Shown: piece after piece, positions 20,639-31,928 of the stretch | How positions within the stretch are numbered: the first letter of the stretch is position 1 | Layout: the number at the start of each line of letters is the position of its first letter | Assembly (NCBI RefSeq): GCF_020520425.1 | Contig: NC_079489.1 | Location: 85,945,810 to 86,009,809 of the forward strand | DNA: 64,000 nucleotides | Reading direction: 5' to 3' | From: Spinacia oleracea | Lineage: Eukaryota; Streptophyta; Magnoliopsida; Caryophyllales; Amaranthaceae | The notes under the pieces: model-generated | Database searches by the model: none | What the model was told of the DNA's origin: nothing | The model's input: only the letters and a program-made list of their open reading frames with translations | Position numbers and translations under genes: made by a program

Positions 20639-23600
20639 CTAGCTCTTGGGAGTCTCAGGAGCATCCCCCAGAGGAGCATCCTTCGAAGAACCCCCAGCAG
20701 TAGTATCACCTTCGGAAGCCGCCTTCTGGGCCCGAGCCTCTGCAAGAGCAGCTTGGCGTTCAGCTTCAGCTTCGTCTCGATCGGCCTGGCACTCCACCAA
20801 GTGATCCTGGGCCCTCATCCAGAGCGGAACCTTCTCATTCCAAGGGAAATGAGGCATGTGCTTCGCGAACATCCGCCGAGCACCCAGGATGCCATTCCAG
20901 TATTGCTCTCTACACTGATCAGCAGTGTAGAGGTCAACTCTCTCTTGCTCCAACTTCCGAATGGCAGCATCTTTCTCTCGGATCTTCAGCTGGAGAACGG
21001 GCACCTTGTCAGCTTGATTCTGAACAATCTCCCGGTGCTTGATAAACTGCTGAAGCCTCGCCTCCGCTTCCTGGCTCTGCTTAATGGCCGCCTCAAATTT
21101 AGACGTCATCTCCTTGAGAAGACTGTCTTTTTCTTCAAGTTCGCTCGCAAACTTGGCAGCCATTTCTCTCCTCTCCCTGTCGAAGGAAGCTATCTTTTCA
21201 GCATCCTCTTCAACTTGGAAAGTGAGCCTCCCAACTTCGGCCCCGATCTGTTCCGCCGCTTCCCTAGCCTCACGACTGTACTGAAGGTACAGTTGCTTGA
21301 GGTCCACCATCTCGGCCATGAGCTGCCCAGCCTTCTGGTCCAAGACAGGGATATCACGAGCATAAGCCTCCTGATACCTCCTCAGCTGCCTTTCCTCAAC
21401 CGAGCTACACTCGGAAGCGAACGAGGACCAGAAAACAGCCTGGGAAAGAAGAAAAGACAAGAAAAGATGAGGAAAGAAGACAACAAACCAAAAACGGAAC
21501 TCAAAACAAAATTTCCAACACTTACCTCATTCAGATAATATTGGGCCATCATAGCTGGGTTCCTCTCCTCAGCTCCAGGAACCCTCCACTGCGGGTTGGC
21601 CCGAAGAAGATTCTCCCGTGCAGCTTCGGGACCCACCAAAGATCCCACGTGAGCCATGGGGTTCTCCCCCAAAACCGGAGCTCTGGCATAGCGAGCCATC
21701 GCTTCCCTTACCTCCTCGGGGATCCGTTTCAGCGGAACATCCGAGCAAGGGTCAGCGTGGATCAGTCTATCCAGGGCCGAGGTCGAAGTGGAGCCCAAGG
21801 TCGAATGACGCCTCTTCCTCGTCAGACCCTGCTCGGGTTCCTCCTTCTCAGCTTCGGGAACCTCTACGTGAGCTTCGGTGAGATCCACCATCTCCTTATC
21901 CGGACTTTTCTCCCTTTCGAGAGAAACGTCAGCAGCTTCTTCCTTCTGCTCGGCCACAATAGGGACATCCGAGCCAGGAACAAGGTCGGCTTCAATTGCC
22001 TCCATCACCTTGGTTATATCCTGGATCTCGATCCCTAAAGCAGCAGACGGCTTCAGCGGAGAAGGGATGGTATCTTCCTCAGCCAGCGGTTGGTCCACGG
22101 GAGGCGGTTCCACAACCACCACACTCTTCAACTTCTGCCCGGGCAAGGGCATGAAGTGAAGGAGGTTTTTGGGAGGAGGCATGACTTCCGAAACCACTTC
22201 CTACAGGGCAAACGCTCAAAGGTCAGTTTCAGAAAAAGAGAGAACAGACCACAAAAGCTCTAAGTCAGAACAAATACCTTCTCCGAAGACTGATCAGCTT
22301 TCGCCTTCTTCGGATGCGCAGAAGGCCTCAAAAGAGTGCTGCTCTTCCTTTTGCGCTGATCCTAAACAGAAGAAACCAAGGGTCAATAAAGGTAAAACAA
22401 GACAAAGGAAGGAATAAAGAAAAATCGCGAAGTACCCGGTTCCTAGATAAAGAGATATCTATCCGAGCCGGAGATGAAACCGAAGGAACGGCACGCGGCA
22501 CAGCGTCAGTCCCAGGACCCTAAAAAGATGGTCCAGGACCAAGACGTTAGCCGACGGCCAACCAAAAAGAAAGACAAACAAAAGATATTGAGACTAGAAA
22601 CACTCACCGGATCCGAGGTTGTCCTCAAATCAGGGAGCACGACTTTCACTGGAACAGCTTCGGGAGAAGAGGCAGAATCCCACGGATCAGCTCGAACTTC
22701 AGATATCCGAGCGACACCCGACGGAGACAGCACGTAATCCTTCAAGCGAGGATTACGAGGATTCTCCTTCCCGAACTTATAATCAGGGGCCGAGTCGTGA
22801 ATGGTCTTCAGATCCAAAGAAATACCCAAGACCACAGGATCAACGCAGCTGAAGCCGTACTCTGCAGAAACAAAGCACAAAACGAAATCAGTAAAACGAG
22901 ACCAAAAAGGAAGAGGGCAAACTTACTAAAGCACGGTCCCAGCCGAAAGACACCTACCCCTGTCAAAAATCCTGCTGAGACCGGCAACAGCAAGAATGTC
23001 CTCCCGCAAAATATAGTTGAGGTTCGGGAGCCAGTTGGACGGCAATTTGTAGTTGTCCTCCCGAGCCAAAAACCACTGGAGGAGATCCACGTAGTGGTGA
23101 TGGTTCCGATCCGGAGCAGCCACGCTTCGCATATCAGGATCAGGAGTCACAAACCACTTCGGAGGGCGGTAAAAATGTGGATGCTTCGGATCTGTCGGCA
23201 CACGAACGAACAACCACTCCGTCTTCCAGTTATGATCAGAGCTGAGGTAAGGGTAGGCCGTAATATAGTTCGGCTCCCCCTTTCTTCGGGATCTTTTGTT
23301 GATAATGGTCCACCAACCATACCCATCCCCCTTGGAAGCGTGGTTGAAAGACAGATCGTGCAGATCCCGAAACACGGCAACAGAGCATGGAAAGTTAATA
23401 AAATCGCACACCCATCTAAATCCGATGATGTGCCTCATAGATTTGGGGGTAAGCTGGGCCAAACTGATGTTATACGACACCAGGAGCTCGGATATGAAGG
23501 GATCCAAAGGAAAGCGGAGGCCGTTCTCCAAATGATGAGTATACACAGAGATGAACCCCCTCGGCGGATGAGTCACCCGAGGACGCTCCTGGTCGGGAAG

Positions 23601-24032
23601 CTCGCACCAGTACCCCAAGGCGTGCTGGATTCCGTATAACTCTTCGGCCCTCCGATGGTAATGCCCCAGCTTCGCCTCCACCAACCAGTCACCACTGACC
23701 GATTTTTCCAAGGGACCATCGATCTTAGTGGTCTCATGCAGAATCGGGGCATACTTACCCTGCGGATCAGCTTCAGTCCAATGAACTGGAAACTCAGGGT
23801 AGGAGCGGCGCACACCCGAAGAGCCAGCCTTTTTACCAGAAGTTGCGCGTTCAGACACGCTAGACCCGCCAACAACATCATCTTTCGAAGCATCCCAACC
23901 AGTCGAACGCCTCTCCACTGGCCTCTCCGAAGGCCGAACCCTCGAAGTTTTCGGCAACCTTCCCGAAGGCACGTTCTCCCTCTCACTAGAGGAGCCAACG
24001 ACGAACTTGCTCTTGCCCCTATTCTTTGCCAT
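20639..24032 (-). CDS. antisense six-exon gene carried by the Tat gypsy element (putative gypsy-type 'transposase_28'-like protein)
   Basis: Minus-strand gene with exons 24,032-22,958, 22,861-22,608, 22,519-22,436, 22,361-22,278, 22,200-21,526 and 21,439-20,639. All five introns (74-96 bp) are GT-AG and the frame holds across every join, giving 990 residues. The ATG at 24,032 starts MAKNRGKSK. Residues about 158-215 (GLRFPLDPF, then FRWVCDFINF) resemble the plant 'putative gypsy type transposon' domain. The middle is acidic and Pro/Glu-rich with a KRRRH-like basic patch. Residues about 735-940 form a long Glu/Arg-rich coiled coil. Antisense frames of this type are known in Tat elements such as Retand and Grande. 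Their function is not established. Being antisense, the introns are not removed from the genomic RNA and so survive transposition. Domain name is from pattern memory; the exon model is from splice signals. Confidence 0.8.
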
Positions 24033-24474
24033 GGCCGCGAATTCTCGGTCTAGGGTTGAGATTGAGGGGTAGAAGGAAAAACGAAGAAAAAAAGGAGAAT
24101 TCAGAAACAAATTACCTTCTTCCGAAGCGGAATTCGCCGATAAAACGAACAGCACAAGTTCCCGAAGTCCAAAGTTGGCCGAATTTCGTAGATCTGAAGA
24201 AACAAATCGCACTGCGATCGCCGGAATTTAGAGAGAGAAAGGGTTTGAAAGAAGGAGTAAAAAGTTCGAAAAGAGCAATGCACCCCGTATTTATAGAAAA
24301 GAAAAGGGGCGCATCAACTTCCTCAACCCACGATCTACACGGCACAATACAACTCCCAACACTTGTCATCAATGCAAATCATCCCTTTTCAGAAAAAAAG
24401 AGGGAACTTTCGGACTTCTGACAGCTGGAAACCCACCCATTTAATTCTAAATGGACCGGGTCTGGGGGGCATGT
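24033..24474. other. Tat gypsy 3' region: promoter side of antisense gene and polypurine tract
   Basis: Contains the 5' flank of the antisense gene. The polypurine tract TCTGGGGGGCAT at 24,461-24,472 sits directly before the 3' LTR. No frame of note otherwise. Confidence 0.6.
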
Positions 24475-24900
24475 TGTTTGGGCTCCCAATTGATTCTCTA
24501 TTGGGCCACTAAGTCCAAAGCCCAATGGCTCTAAACAAACAGTATCAAACCCACCAATGGCTAGTCAGCCATCCATCAAGGCCCAAGGCCCAATAGCAAT
24601 AAATGACCTATGGGCATTTATTGTGCAAACACTATAAATAGGCCGCCAAGGCTCACACCTCAAGGTACGTCGAATTTACCGCCTTAAGACTACTCTTCTA
24701 GAGAACTTCTCTCTAGAATCCGAGCATCATTCTTACTTAGGCATCGGAGGGGCTTTCCTCGGAAACACCCCCGAGGCTAGTAACTTTGCTATTGTGCAGG
24801 TGAATTCGGACTCCACTCATTCAAACAAGCAAGATCTTCAACACATACAAAAGGGCCTTCATTCGAAGCCCATTGTTTCCATCTTTACAACACCGGAACA
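24475..24900 (+). repeat. 3' LTR of Tat gypsy element
   Basis: 426 bp, one base different from the 5' LTR, followed by the duplication GTTAC at 24,901-24,905. Confidence 0.95.
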
Positions 24901-25021
24901 GTTACTATTTAAAATCACAAAGTAATTGTCACGTGATAGTTACACATGTTGCCCATACAAATTACTCTGTTGCCCTGGTCCACGCTAAGTTAGCGTGGAC
25001 CAGGTTTATATTAGTGTAAAT

Positions 25022-26339
25022 ACTTAAAAAGATCCACAAATTATTACAAAATGTGAGTGATGTTATCTTAAGAGGGTGAGGGATAAGGCGAAAATCTCAG
25101 AAAGATTAAACGCAACGACCAACAAAATATAAATTATATAACAAAATGTAGAAACAAAAAAACCAAAACTTTATATAGAAATCTAAAAAAGAAATCAGGG
25201 ATTAAAAATTGGTCATATAGAACTCTATAGTTTGATCATCTTGAGTGATTTTATCCAAATCATAATTTTTTAGAGAATTCTAAATTATGGGTGTATTCAT
25301 TTAATTGCCTCTTCATTAGATAGATGTCAACTCTTTTGAATTTTTCCCTTTTTATATTCCACTAGATAATATTTTTCAAAATCTATCGATGGGGGTTGCT
25401 TTACTATGATCCAAATACTACTTTTTCTTAAAAAAATTATACTTATCTTCAATGTACTACTATTTATTTATTTTTTGTTAACCGATGTAAAATATGTTAC
25501 TACACGTATGTTTTTAATTTTAAAATACATACCTATGTTAATCTTTAATTTTATTGTATAAATCTTGTGCATTATACTTGATTCCTTGACCATATAATTT
25601 CCGGCAAATTTTACAAATTGCTACCTAAGTTCTCCAATAGCCAAAACGGCTCCGAAACAAACAAAAAGGTCATATAGTGTCTCATATAACTTCATATGTC
25701 CATAGCCACACTCCTTGAACTTATGCTCTTGAGTAAACAAAATTTTATCTTTTGTACAAAGTACTTTATCTTTTACATTTTATCACGTCTACACTTAAGT
25801 GTATGACTTTTAAAATTCTAGTACTACGTATATAATTACATTCATAAATAAAATAATCAAATTTACAATGTTATACTTTTAAGATTCGAATTGAAACTAA
25901 CTTTAAGAAAAGCATAGTACTACTATACATAACAATGAATTTAGATATTATAATTGGGTGTAATATTAATTACATATAAACATTGATGATCATATATTTG
26001 TACCCTACAACAATTACATGATAAAAACTGAGGGGATGCTAAATTTCGAAACCAAGAGTTCATAATTGTTGTATCTCTCTCTTCTCATCCATGCAAATTA
26101 AACAACCAACCCATTATATTCTTCATATTTTCAGGATTTCCATGATTGTCACGATATTTCTTTTGTTGTCATTGATGTTGCCACTACTACTACGACTACA
26201 ACAAAAAATTAGTCTATTAATAAGGTTTTGATGATTGAAAGTTTAACTTTGTATTAAACTCTAGTTTATCGTAATGTTAAGTAGTAAATATTCTTAGTAA
26301 ATATTTGGATAAAATCCTACATATATAACATAAGTTAAT
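25022..26339. other. AT-rich intergenic sequence, nothing recognised
   Basis: No frame, inverted repeat or LTR end that I can support. Confidence 0.5.
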
Positions 26340-26707
26340 TTTATTTATAGAGTATTAAATTAATTAAAAAACTCCATTCATTTTTTAATTGTTAGTTTTT
26401 TCTTATGTGACGCTTGAATATTTTAATTTTAAATTAAATTGTTCCTCTTTCCTCATTCGGAGAATTTTAATTATCTTTATGTGGCACTCTAATAATTCAG
26501 CAAATATGCCTCATTTATTTACAGAGTATCAAAATAATTTTAAAAACTCCATTAAAGTATGATTTGTTAGTTTCTTTTTTCTTATGTGGCGCTTGAATAT
26601 TTTAATTTTAAATTAATTTTTTTTATCTCTTTTCTCATTCGGCGAATTTCAATGATCGCTTATGTGGCGTTTTAATAATTCAGCAAGTATGCATCCTTTA
26701 TTTATAT
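26340..26707. repeat. two direct copies of a Helitron 5'-end-like segment
   Basis: Two copies of about 180 bp (about 26,340-26,514 and 26,515-26,700). Each runs from TTTATTTA(C/T)AGAGTAT through CTTATGTG(A/G)CGCTTGAATATTTTAA to AATTCAGCAA(A/G)TATGC. The same terminal wording, with CTCTAATATTTCAGCAAATATGCC, closes the Helitron-like units elsewhere in the window. Confidence 0.55.
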
Positions 26708-27899
26708 ACTAGATTTAAACCCGCGCGACGTGCGATGCACGGGTTAATCGTATTATACTTCTATGATTCTTTATTTATTGTAACATATTTTTATCAATAG
26801 ATCTTGTGCGCACCCGGTCACTTAAATATAAGCCTATTCACTTTAAAGGTTTACTCCTACAATATGTTTGTGTAATCTCGTGACTTTAAATGAAGTATTG
26901 TACTTTTATTATCTCCCCATAAATTATATTGGTATGAAAATGAAGTTTAATAATTTTCTATTTCTAATTACATTAATTAAAATAATACTCCATACAATTT
27001 AATAGCCTTAATTCAAATAGTACTCCCGTATCCTCGTGAATTTAGCAGATAGCACACTTGCAAGTTTTTCAATCTCATTTTCTCTCATCTTTGTAAACTT
27101 GTAAAACTTAAACCTTCGCCCAAAATTAATTAATACAACACTTATGTACGTAAGTATCTTTATTTCAAAATACTTATCTTAAAACTATTAACCAAAAACT
27201 CACGAATCTTTTAAAAAGTTTAATATTTTTCTTTTAAAAAATGAAAAGGCGAGTCTTTTACCCATATTAGATAAATGATTGTGTTGCTAATTACTTCTAA
27301 CGAAAAGTTGTACTTCGTATTAGAAAATTTAGCAACTTAATTGATTGAATTTAGGAGTAGTTTGATGTGAAGTCCATGCCTAAAAAAGATACCACGTATC
27401 TTTATGGAAAACAACAAACAAACTACTACACCAATTCACCAAATAACACTAAGCAAATCTACATGGTGAAATAACACTAAGCAAATCTACATTTGAGAAA
27501 CTTTCTTCAAGAATTGTTAAGAGAATTAAACTACAAATAATTGAGTTCTGTAGACTTACGGAGTACATAAATTTAAAATCAAACTCAAATGAGTTTTGTA
27601 TCTACCAACTCTACAACATAATTTCCATCGATCATTGTATTATGCTGTAAGTCACTAAAAACTCAATTCATCCCTCTGCTTCATTTAGATACGAAATTAA
27701 GTACGTAATTAGTAGAGTAATAAAGAATTCCATGAATTGCTTTCTTTTGATAATTTTTTAAACCGTTCTTTTTTTTTTTTTTTTTTTTTTATCGAAGTAC
27801 ATATTAAGCTTATCTTGAATTGCTTATTCATTAATTTCTATTTCATTTATCCTAAAATCTGAATACAATAATACTTATATTTATCTCAAATCCAATTTT

Positions 27900-28167
27900 C
27901 ACTACAAGAAATTGTACTTTTAACGACGGGAAATCCCGTCGCGAAAGGCCCATAATCGTTGATTAACGACGGGATTTCCTGTCGCGAACCCGTCATAAAA
28001 GGGGGCCGTCGTTAATAGAAATCCGTCATTAACCCGTCGTAAAAAATATTTTGCGACGGTTATTCCCGTCATTGTTTGGTTGTTAGCCCTGTCGCAAAAG
28101 GCTTTTGCGACGGGATTTTTGACCCGTCGTAATTAGGTTGTCGTTAAAGATACAAATTCTTGTAGTG
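27900..28167 (+). mobile_element. CACTA-like non-autonomous element 1
   Basis: 268 bp with termini CACTACAAGAAATTGTA and TACAAATTCTTGTAGTG and a perfect TTT duplication on both sides. The interior consists of repeated ACGACGGGA / CCCGTCG arms that can fold on themselves. CACTA termini plus a 3-bp duplication point to the EnSpm/CACTA superfamily. Confidence 0.8.
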
Positions 28168-28286
28168 TTTATCTCATTATTTATCATTTAAAAATAAAAT
28201 TAATATTTAATTATGTGGTTGGGCAACCCTATGTGGGCGCTCTAAATGCTCTTGGAAAAATTCCTCCGTATATAATGTATATATTA

Positions 28287-28503
28287 CACTACAAAAAATT
28301 GTACCATTAACTACGGGAAATGCCGTCGTTAAAGGCCAATACTCGTTGATTAAAGACAGGATTTCCTGTCGCGAACCCGTCATAAAAGGGGTTGTCGTTG
28401 ATGGAAAATCCCGTCGTAAAAGACATTTGCGACGGTTAAATTGCGACGGGATTTTTAACCCGTCATAATTAGGTTATCGTTAAAGATACAAATTCTTGTA
28501 GTG
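28287..28503 (+). mobile_element. CACTA-like non-autonomous element 2
   Basis: 217 bp, same termini and interior arms as the element at 27,900. Flanking triplets are TTA and ATA, so the duplication is imperfect. Confidence 0.75.
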
Positions 28504-29074
28504 ATAGAATGACATGGTTCGGTCGAAGGAGCTAAGGAAAATCCAATCCATCCTACTAATATTAGTGTGATGAGTTAATAATTTCCAAATCAATTCCACT
28601 TGCATGGACCAGGTCCATGCTACTATTAGTGTGGACCAGGATATTTTAGGTATTTTACAGCTTTTAAAGATGACATGGACAAGCAATGTGAACCAAAAAA
28701 TTCGCGGCCTATATAGTAACTCTTACGTTTATATAGTTTACTTATATGCAATATAGTTACTCTACTAGTCATACAGTAAATTTTAACAATATAATTATTA
28801 ATATATGCGACATAGTTACTGCAAAGATCATATAGTAACTGTTAAGTTGATATAGTTGTACTTGTATGTAGTATAATTACTCTAATAGTCATACAATAAC
28901 TTTTTGATGTCATTTTGATAAGAATTCAATTACTTAATAATGTATACACAAAGATATTGACTGCTTTATATCATATAGTAAATGTTTATCGTACAGAAAT
29001 AGTTACTCTTCTATATCATATAGTAACTCTTTCTATTCTATAGTTACTATTAACTCTTTCAAAAATATAGTAGC

Positions 29075-29141
29075 ACGTCCTCTCCTTCCACGCCCGGGTC
29101 CTCTCCTTCCTTTACCACGTCCTTGGTTTTCATTGTTGTCA
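29075..29141 (-). pseudogene. RG-rich reading-frame remnant in MULE-A copy 2
   Basis: Minus-strand frame encoding NQGRGKGRRGPGRGRRG, the counterpart of 1,646-1,738. No stop at the matching place. Confidence 0.38.
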
Positions 29142-30901
29142 GAATTTTCTTCTTCTTCTTCTCCTGCTTTTGTTTTCCTTGCAGAAGTTATTCTTTGCAC
29201 GAATTCAATTCTAGATGATCATCTTTGTATTTCTGAATTAATAGATATATAAACTAAGTTAATAATTTAACATTTAAGTGTGAAAAAATGACATAGTAAC
29301 TATGTAAAACATATAGTTTCTATTATGCATCTTACAGTAACTCTTAGAATTAATGATGGTAAGATATTCGCAGAAATGCAAATATAGTTATTGTTGTAGT
29401 CATATAGTTACTGTCATAATAATATAGTCACTCTTATTACTAATAACATAGAGACAAAAAAAAAAGAGCATAAAAAGAACAAAATGATAACATAGTAACT
29501 ATTAAAAATATATAGTTACTATTATACATGATATAGTATCTCTTAATATTAATGATAGTCATATATGAGTAGGGTTGCAGATATAGTTATTGTTATGATC
29601 ATATAGTTATTGTGAGCATAACATAGTAACTCTTATACTAATAACATAGAGGAAAACAAACAACATAAAAATAACATTATAATATACATAAAAAACTATA
29701 CCAAACATATAGTTACTATAATACAAGATATAGTACCTATAAATATCATTGATGGTCATTTAGTCACAAAGTTGCAGACATAGGTGGTGTGATAATAATA
29801 TAGTAACTTGATCCATAATATAGTAACTACATCACTAAAAATGTAGAATAAACATAAAAAACATGCACATAACATAATAAACTGACATAGTACCTATTTC
29901 AAACATATAATAACTACATAAATCATACAATAACTATTGAAGAAAATAAACATATGGTAACAAATCATGATAAAATAAACATAATACATATTTCAAACAT
30001 ATAATAACTATATAAATAATATAGTAACTATTGAAGAAAATAAACATATGGTAACAAATCATGATAAAATAAACATAGTACCTATTTCAAATATATAGTA
30101 ACTATATAAACCATATAGTAACTATATAAAACATATAGTGACTATTATTATAATATAGTAACTATATATTGTACACATATAGTAACCATTATAATCATAT
30201 AGTAACTATATCTATGAAGCGGACAAAAACATACTCTAAATAACATAGTACATAATGTAATCGTATAGTAACTTTTATTTATCAAAAAGTCACTATAAAC
30301 TGTTCATAACATAATAACTATCTTAAACACATAGTTACTGTTTTAAACTTATAATAACTTTCTAAAAAATATAGTAACTATTTTAAACACATATATAGTT
30401 ATTATTTTAAAGTTATAGTAACTTTTAAAAAAAATATAGTTACTCTAAAAACTACTACTAACATAAACACAACGAACATTCCAGTGACTATTAAAAACAC
30501 TATTTCGCAACATAAATTAAAGGTGACTATATCATTTATATACTAACTATGTGAAACACTAACCCTAATTTCAACAAAACAACAAACATTTCAAATCACT
30601 CAACAAAATAATAACTATTGTACACATATAGTAACTATTTTACACATATAGTAACCATTAAAATAATATAGTAACTATTATACACATATAGTAACCATTA
30701 AAATTACATAGTACCTCTTTAAACCATATAGTTATTGTATTACTCATATAGTTACTATTTAAAATCGTGAAGTCACTGATCGAAATCGCGAAGTGAAAAC
30801 GATATTTCGGTAAACACAAACATTAATTTCTCCAAAACAACAAATATTTTCAATTTTAAATAAAAATAGACTTAAAATTCTTTAAATAAACAACAAACCG
30901 A

Positions 30902-31030
30902 GATGCGATCTCTAAAAATTCTTGCGAAGATTTGTAGACGAGCACAAATTCTTCGATTCGATTTCGGCAACGACGAACCTCCTTCTTGATCTACTACTTC
31001 CTCCAATTTTTCCTCATCTAATAGATCCAA
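30902..31030 (-). pseudogene. conserved 43-codon reading-frame remnant in MULE-A copy 2
   Basis: Counterpart of 13,131-13,259, open on the minus strand over the same 43 codons. Conservation of frame in both copies is the only sign that it was once coding. Confidence 0.38.
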
Positions 31031-31432
31031 TTATAAGAATTATAAGATAATTACGAAGAAAATCGAACAAAACCTAGAAATTTGGGCTAAATCTTGAAAA
31101 GCATAGAGAGAAAATGAAGAGAGATAAATGAAAGAGAAATGAACAGAATGTAGATCTGAAATTTTGAAAAATAAAAAAAGTTTAAAACGTATATAAAGTA
31201 GACTAGCACAGATCGCATTGAAACTCTACAAAACACATAGTAACTCTTTAAAACACATAGTTACTGTAATACGCATATAGTTACTATTTAAAATCACAAA
31301 ATAACTGTCACATTACAGTTACACATATTACCCATACAAATTACTTTGTTGCCCTGGTCCACGCTAAATTAGCGTGGACCAGGTTTATATTAGTGTAAAT
31401 ATTTCCAAATACCATGAGTTTCTTTTTTGTAG

Positions 31433-31890
31433 ATCCAATAAAGAGGGAGCTTCTACTATGGGAAACCCGGTACAAGATCATTACAGGAATTGCGAGAGGA
31501 CTACAATATCTCCACAAAGAATCTCGTATTACTATTGTACATCGCCATATGAAAATTAGCAATATTTTGTTAGACATCAGGATGAACCCGAAGTTTGCTA
31601 ACTTTGGCTGGGTAGAGAAACATGGAATTAGTAGTCGAATTGATGAAACAAGGTATAATTGAATTCTTTCGATCCCATAAAATGGTAATGTAATTAACGT
31701 GAGTGACAAGTGACAAGGTATTTTTTTGTATTCTTACAGGAGATATATGGCACCGGAATATTTCTTAACAGGGGTGTACTCTGAAAAATCCGATGTATAC
31801 AGTTTTGGTATCATAATTTTGGAGATCGTAAGTGGCCAAAGTTATAGACTGTTCTACAAACCTTCAGAAAACGAAAACCTTCTGATTCTT
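31433..31890 (+). pseudogene. receptor-like kinase (CRK/DUF26 type) two-exon fragment, catalytically dead
   Basis: Exon 31,433-31,652 follows a TTCTTTTTTGTAG acceptor and encodes DPIKRELLLWETRYKIITG, then the ARGLQYLH and VHR motifs. After an 87-bp GT-AG intron, exon 31,740-31,890 encodes [25 protein letters not shown] and ends at a GTAAGT donor. Exon borders match those of cysteine-rich receptor-like kinases. Key residues are lost: HRD reads HRH and DFG reads NFG. Several residues before YMAPEY are missing, and neither the extracellular part nor the rest of the kinase is present. The MULE-A copy 2 insertion lies just upstream in what would be the preceding intron. A relic, not a working kinase. 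Confidence 0.8.
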
Positions 31891-31928
31891 GTAAGTACAA
31901 CGACATATACATTAAAAATTTGTACCAG

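Larger units (their letters stand above)
13513..24900 (+). mobile_element. Ty3/gypsy retrotransposon, Tat type, with antisense gene and broken pol
   Basis: 11,388 bp with 426-bp LTRs (TGTTTGGG...CGGAACA) differing at a single base (13,815 T, 24,777 C). The 5-bp duplication GTTAC lies at 13,508-13,512 and 24,901-24,905. Gag-pol lies in two frames because of a deletion in reverse transcriptase. Two RNase H-like domains in tandem, a tandem-repeat array after pol and a long antisense gene are hallmarks of the plant Tat lineage. The element is young but defective for reverse transcription by its own product. It is inserted in MULE-A copy 1. Confidence 0.94.
41..25021. mobile_element. MULE-A copy 1: non-autonomous Mutator-like element split by two LTR retrotransposons
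   Basis: The left end (starting CAATCCCACTTGTATGGACC) and the right end (GGTCCACGCTAAGTTAGC palindrome, then TTTATATTAGTGTAAAT) match the ends of the uninterrupted copy at 28,591-31,400. The ends form an imperfect inverted repeat of about 45 bp. Flanks 31-40 (TCTTAAAAAA) and 25,022-25,031 (ACTTAAAAAG) agree at 8 of 10 bases, which fits a 9-10 bp target duplication of the Mutator type. Once the copia (1,798-12,077) and gypsy (13,513-24,900) insertions are removed, about 3.3 kb remains, mostly degenerate TATAGTAACT-like repeats with short reading-frame remnants. No transposase is visible, so the copy would depend on help in trans. Superfamily is inferred from duplication length and inverted ends. 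Confidence 0.72.
26709..28506 (-). mobile_element. Helitron-like unit 1 with CACTA-like insertions
   Basis: Read on the minus strand, the 3' end is a GC-rich hairpin (about 26,721-26,741, ending CCCGTGC...GCGGG) followed by GTTTAAAT and CTAG, the canonical Helitron 3' terminus. The 5' side ends in a TATA-rich run near 28,260-28,285. One CACTA-like element is nested within it and a second sits at its edge. No helicase is seen, so it is non-autonomous. The exact 5' end is uncertain. Confidence 0.5.
28591..31400. mobile_element. MULE-A copy 2, uninterrupted non-autonomous Mutator-like element
   Basis: 2,810 bp flanked by a perfect duplication ATTTCCAAAT (28,581-28,590 and 31,401-31,410). The left end (CAATTCCACTTGCATGG onward) and the complement of the right end align over about 45 bp, including the GGTCCA(C/T)GCTA core. 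Palindromes sit at both ends (GCATGGACCAGGTCCATGC at 28,602-28,620, and one at 31,353-31,383). The body is degenerate TATAGTAACT repeats (about 28,712-30,760). It encodes no transposase but keeps two short minus-strand frame remnants shared with copy 1. It carries the unfilled sites for both LTR retrotransposons that hit copy 1. Confidence 0.78.

Noticed and set aside
20753..24421. Plus-strand frames (up to 280 codons) in the Tat 3' region
   Set aside because: They are the reverse reading of the antisense gene's exons; only the minus-strand frames join cleanly through splice sites and resemble a known family.
24473..24476. Alternative 3' LTR start two bases earlier (TGTTGTTTGGG)
   Set aside because: The left LTR begins TGTTTGGG directly after GTTAC, so the two extra bases belong to the polypurine side.
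28712..30760. Regularly spaced repeats that could suggest a CRISPR-like array
   Set aside because: Units are degenerate, spacing is irregular, spacers are not unique, and the sequence is plant nuclear DNA.
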